Part shown: one piece after another, positions 62,585 through 64,000 of the stretch
How positions within the stretch are numbered: the first letter of the stretch is position 1
Layout: every line of letters begins with the position of its first letter
Source of the DNA: Gonium pectorale
Taxonomy: Eukaryota > Chlorophyta > Chlorophyceae > Chlamydomonadales > Volvocaceae
Assembly: GCA_001584585.1 (NCBI GenBank)
Contig: LSYV01000076.1
Span: 265,738-329,737 of the forward strand
DNA: 64,000 nt
Direction of reading: 5' to 3'
Notes under the pieces: model-generated
What the model saw: only the letters and a program-made list of their open reading frames with translations
Databases searched by the model: none
Told to the model about the DNA's origin: nothing
Translations under genes and position numbers: made by a program

Positions 62585-64000
62585 ATGTGGGGCTCGGGCT
62601 CAGGCTCGAGGAAGGAGTCCAAAAGAAAAGAAGGAGACCGCTTGCGCCCTCAGGCTTTCAGCTCCCAGATCGAAGTGTGTGCCGCCGGTGTTCCGGCTAC
62701 AAGCGATGCCCTGGCGCTGGAGACCGTGCAAGGCTGCATCGCAGTAAGGAACAACTGGAGCAGTTGCAAGAGCTGAGCTCCCCAACCCATGCAGTAGTGC
62801 CCTAACCGGATGAAACACTGTAAACTTCAGGTCGCCACAGCGGACGGCAAGGTGAAGGTGTTTGGTCGTCCTGGGGTGGAATCGACTGTCTACTCTTCTG
62901 CACGCTATCCCTACGCAACCCGCCAGCTCGCCTTCCTGCAGAATAGGGGTGTGTTGGTGCGGGTTGCAAAGGTAAGGGGCGTGCGCTTCGCGGCCATGTG
63001 TTTCGCGGGCACGAAATGCAATACGCTGAACGGGTGGGGCAGGTCAGGGTCCCAGGGCTACCGTATACCAAGATTGTCCCGTGGCATTGTCCCCGACTAC
63101 AGCAGCATGTCGCCTTCGAACACCTGTAAATTTTATGCACTCAACCGTTACACAAGCTGCATCCACTGCATGTAAAAAATTGGTTCGATTCATATCGGTG
63201 TACCTCCCCAGCAACCCTGCGATACATCCGCCGGCAGGGTGGCTTCCTGGAGTCATGGTCCCTGGCTACCAACAGCCGCAGCGGCACGGGCGGCAGCATG
63301 CGGCCGCTGGGAACCTTGAAGGCGCGTCGTGATAAAATCTGCTGCGTAGCAGACATGGCACGCGACCCGTACCTGCTCCTGGGCTGTGCCAGCGGCTCCT
63401 TGCGGATCGCAGTCCTGGTGGATGGGGCGGGCAGTCCAACGCCGCAGCCCCACCTCGCACGAGGGCTCCAAATCACGCCGTATCGGGGTAAGCTAAGGCA
63501 AAGAGTAAAGCGGGTAGCCTCAAACGATACCTAGGGACCTTTGGCCAAGCTCGGGTCAGCGGCATTCAAGGATAGTGCTGACACCCAGTACCGGTATCCA
63601 ATCACCGTCAACTCCCCGCAGTGCGTCCGGAGGACCTGTGCGGCGAGGGAGAGGTCCGGCAGCTGGCGGTGCAGAGCTTCGGTCCGGTGCACCGGGCCCT
63701 GGTGCTGTTTACCGCGGGCGTGGTCTCCGTGTGGGACCTGAGGTGCGAGCCTTTCCTGGCTGAACAAAATTTGAACGCATGGGCGCCGTATGGAGAGCGG
63801 CGTGGCGAGCACAGCGTCTACACAGTGTGTCCGTGCCCCGCGGTCCTCACACGTGAACATCATCTGTCCCCCAGCTTAATGCCCACTGCGGCCCGCGGCG
63901 GCACATATATGTGTCTCTCTGCCGTCCGATCTCCACTGACAGGGCCACGCAGCTGATCTGCAGCATCAACCCAAATGACGGGGACACGACGCTGGACGTG
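62585..64000 (+). CDS. LGL/tomosyn-like WD-repeat protein, 5' part only
   Basis: N-terminal part of a beta-propeller protein of the Lethal(2)giant larvae/tomosyn (STXBP5) family, which binds SNAREs and steers exocytosis. The gene continues past the window. Exons: 62585-62743, 62831-62971, 63238-63487, 63622-63742 and 63943 to the edge, about 242 residues, in phase. Typical first-propeller features are the basic start MWGSGSGSRKESKRKEGDRL, then ALALETVQGCIAVATADGKV with KVFGRPGVE, the family-like LAFLQNRGVLVRVAKGGFLE with SWSL, and LLLGCASGSLRI. VVSVWDLR closes a later blade. Animal and plant LGL/tomosyn proteins begin with the same pattern of a gene-index blade followed by a 'see value of distant events' strand. 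The assignment to LGL or tomosyn subfamily needs the missing C-terminus (R-SNARE-like coil). Confidence 0.75.

Overview
This is nuclear DNA of a green alga, most likely a volvocine (Chlamydomonas/Volvox relative). The base composition is GC-rich, genes are dense with many short exons, introns mostly start GTGNGN and end CAG, TGTAA motifs (the usual chlorophyte poly(A) signal) follow several stop codons, and many proteins are rich in Ala, Gly, Ser and Pro. The best matches are to eukaryotic algal and plant families. The species cannot be fixed from the sequence alone. Two runs of exactly 20 N (10830-10849, 22552-22571) and two apparent homopolymer errors in coding exons show that this is a draft assembly.

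Layout. 0.7-2.1 kb: 14-3-3 protein (-). 4.4-11.6 kb: ARMC2-like armadillo protein, a ciliary transport adaptor (-), broken by a gap near its 5' half. 15.4-17.2 kb: short-chain dehydrogenase close to acyl-DHAP reductase (+). 18.25-19.76 kb: PDCD5 (-). 19.8-25.9 kb: repeat-rich stretch with a MYND-finger ORF, a decayed coding remnant, a duplicated block around a gap and copies of a short dispersed repeat. 25.9-29.1 kb: type-2 diacylglycerol acyltransferase (-). 29.7-32.1 kb: glyoxalase II (+). 34.2-39.2 kb: 932-aa IQ/WW protein (-), divergent from a sterol delta8-delta7 isomerase of the EBP family (39.4-41.0 kb, +). 41.6-43.9 kb: DNAJC8-type spliceosomal J protein (+). 44.96-45.3 kb: mitochondrial ribosomal protein bS6m (-). 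45.5-45.9 kb: 84-aa membrane protein (-). 47.2-52.3 kb: PRMT10 arginine methyltransferase (-). 53.0-54.2 kb: 204-aa putative mitochondrial membrane protein with a GC-AG intron (-). 54.7-62.35 kb: 2,266-aa low-complexity protein of unknown function (-). 62.6-64.0 kb: start of an LGL/tomosyn-like beta-propeller gene (+), running off the window.

Exons were worked out by hand from splice consensus, reading phase and protein-family similarity. For twelve genes the exon lengths add up to an uninterrupted reading frame; the dehydrogenase and PDCD5 need a small indel, and the 5' end of ARMC2 is unresolved. The genes are ordinary housekeeping, lipid and cilium genes without operon logic. Two head-to-head pairs (39.2/39.4 kb and 62.35/62.6 kb) share promoters under 250 bp. 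I found no convincing new multi-gene system. The most unusual items are the two large proteins of unknown role, the GC-AG intron and the dispersed repeat family.
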